From: Flaccisagitta enflata
Taxonomy: Eukaryota > Chaetognatha > Sagittoidea > Aphragmophora
NCBI GenBank assembly: GCA_965153355.1
Contig: OZ231126.1
Location: 24,924,001-24,988,000, forward strand
DNA length: 64,000 nucleotides
Reading direction: 5' to 3'
In this document: piece after piece, positions 63,373 through 64,000 of the stretch
How the letters are laid out: each line of letters opens with the position of its first letter
Position numbering within the stretch: the first letter of the stretch is position 1
The notes under the pieces: generated by a model
What the model was told of the DNA's origin: nothing
Database searches by the model: none
The model's input: only the letters and a program-made list of their open reading frames with translations
Program-made: the position numbers and the translations under genes

Positions 63373-64000
63373 GGGCAGCGGCCCTGAAGGGGACAAAGTC
63401 CTGTAGAACACAGGGGTACTTTCGTTCGTCCGTCCGTCCATCCGTTTGTTCGTCCATCCCCCCCCATCAGGCCTCTCAGGCCTCAAATCAGGCCTCTCAA
63501 GCCTCTAATCTGGCCTCTCAAGCCTCAATTCCGGCCTCTCAGGCCTTATCTGGCCTTGAAGGCTTCAAATCTGGCCTGCCAGGCCCCACACCTGGCCTTG
63601 CAGGCCTCAAATTAGCCCTCTCAGGCCTCAAATTAGCCCTCTTAGGCCTCAAATTAGCCCTCTCAGGTCTTAGATCTAGCCTCTCAATCCTCAAATCCAG
63701 CCTCTCTAATATGGCCTCTCAGGCCTCAAATCTGGTCTGTCAGGCCTCAAATCCGGCCTGTCACACCTGATGGCCTCAAACCTGGCCTCCTGAGCCTCAA
63801 GCTAGCCTTGGAAAAGCCTTCATACTCTTGAAGGCCTTCAATCAGCTGATTATAGCATCTCATCAACATTTTCAGGCAGGACGAACGAAAGTCCCCCTGT
63901 GTTCTACATGACTTCATCCCCTTCGGGGCCGCTGCCCTGCTACCCCTCACACAAATTCACAATCATGCAAAGCAGGGCAACAGGTATCGCTGACCACATA
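63373..64000 (+). mobile_element. family A element (A5), runs off the window
   Basis: S-end GGGCAGCGGCCCTGAAGGGG, terminal repeat as in A4, GTCC tract. The interior is an array of CCTCTCAGGCCTCAAATC units (63470-63800), nearer the C type than the usual A type. Right repeat at 63885-63935, E tail AAGCAGGGCAACAGGTATCG and CTGACCACATA at the last base. The final TTGCCCTTGGGCGAC is expected just outside. Confidence 0.8.

Overview
The window reads as nuclear DNA of an invertebrate animal. The evidence is split genes with GT/AG introns, two beta-thymosin genes (an animal actin-binding family), Tc1/mariner and pogo-like relics, and extreme simple-repeat content with pure CT, GT, AAC, GGT and GGAA tracts up to about 400 bp. 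I cannot name the phylum; the resemblance of the short elements to DINE-1/pearl-type Helentron-associated elements would fit a mollusc, an arthropod or several other groups.

Bases 1-38,800 are dominated by one superfamily of non-autonomous elements, 118 bp to about 4 kb long, with one plan. One end (the S-end) abuts a run of about five T in the host and starts with a short hairpin. The body carries a GTCC/GGAC-type tetranucleotide tract, and often arrays of a 20-bp self-complementary unit. The other end (the E-end) repeats the S-end core in inverted orientation and adds a tail with a small hairpin, finishing as AACARG read outward-in. I name the subfamilies by core: D (AGTTGCGGAC), E (AGTCGCGTGC), ATGCGT, GGTGCGAC, and the larger A, B, C and G types that share GGGCAGCGGCCCC or a relative. 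Several of the large ones are giant palindromes (79-3602, 15625-19681, 30624-33621). The plan matches Helentron-associated elements; no Rep/helicase gene is present here.

Genes lie between these elements. A minus-strand gene (10741-11732, two C-terminal exons seen) encodes a secreted-looking, galactose-binding-like domain with an AAC microsatellite in its intron. Two plus-strand beta-thymosin genes (last coding exons 27708-27938 and 38145-38372) are a segmental duplication about 10.4 kb apart. Each has a conserved upstream exon ending in a GT donor (25404 and 36099), an intron of about 2 kb loaded with different elements, and a related 3' UTR. A Tc1-like deletion derivative (13241-13838) keeps a broken transposase tail. 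A weak candidate exon lies at 21321-21400.

Bases 38,800-63,200 change character. The short elements become rare (44336-44627, about 48193-48412, 48901-49051, 56935-57365) and long perfect microsatellites and minisatellites (about 59, 81 and 125 bp units) take over. I found no convincing gene there. At 63,316 to the end family A elements return. Most long open frames in the window are simple repeats read through (poly-Leu, Asn, Ser-Leu, Cys-Val and similar) and are not annotated as genes.
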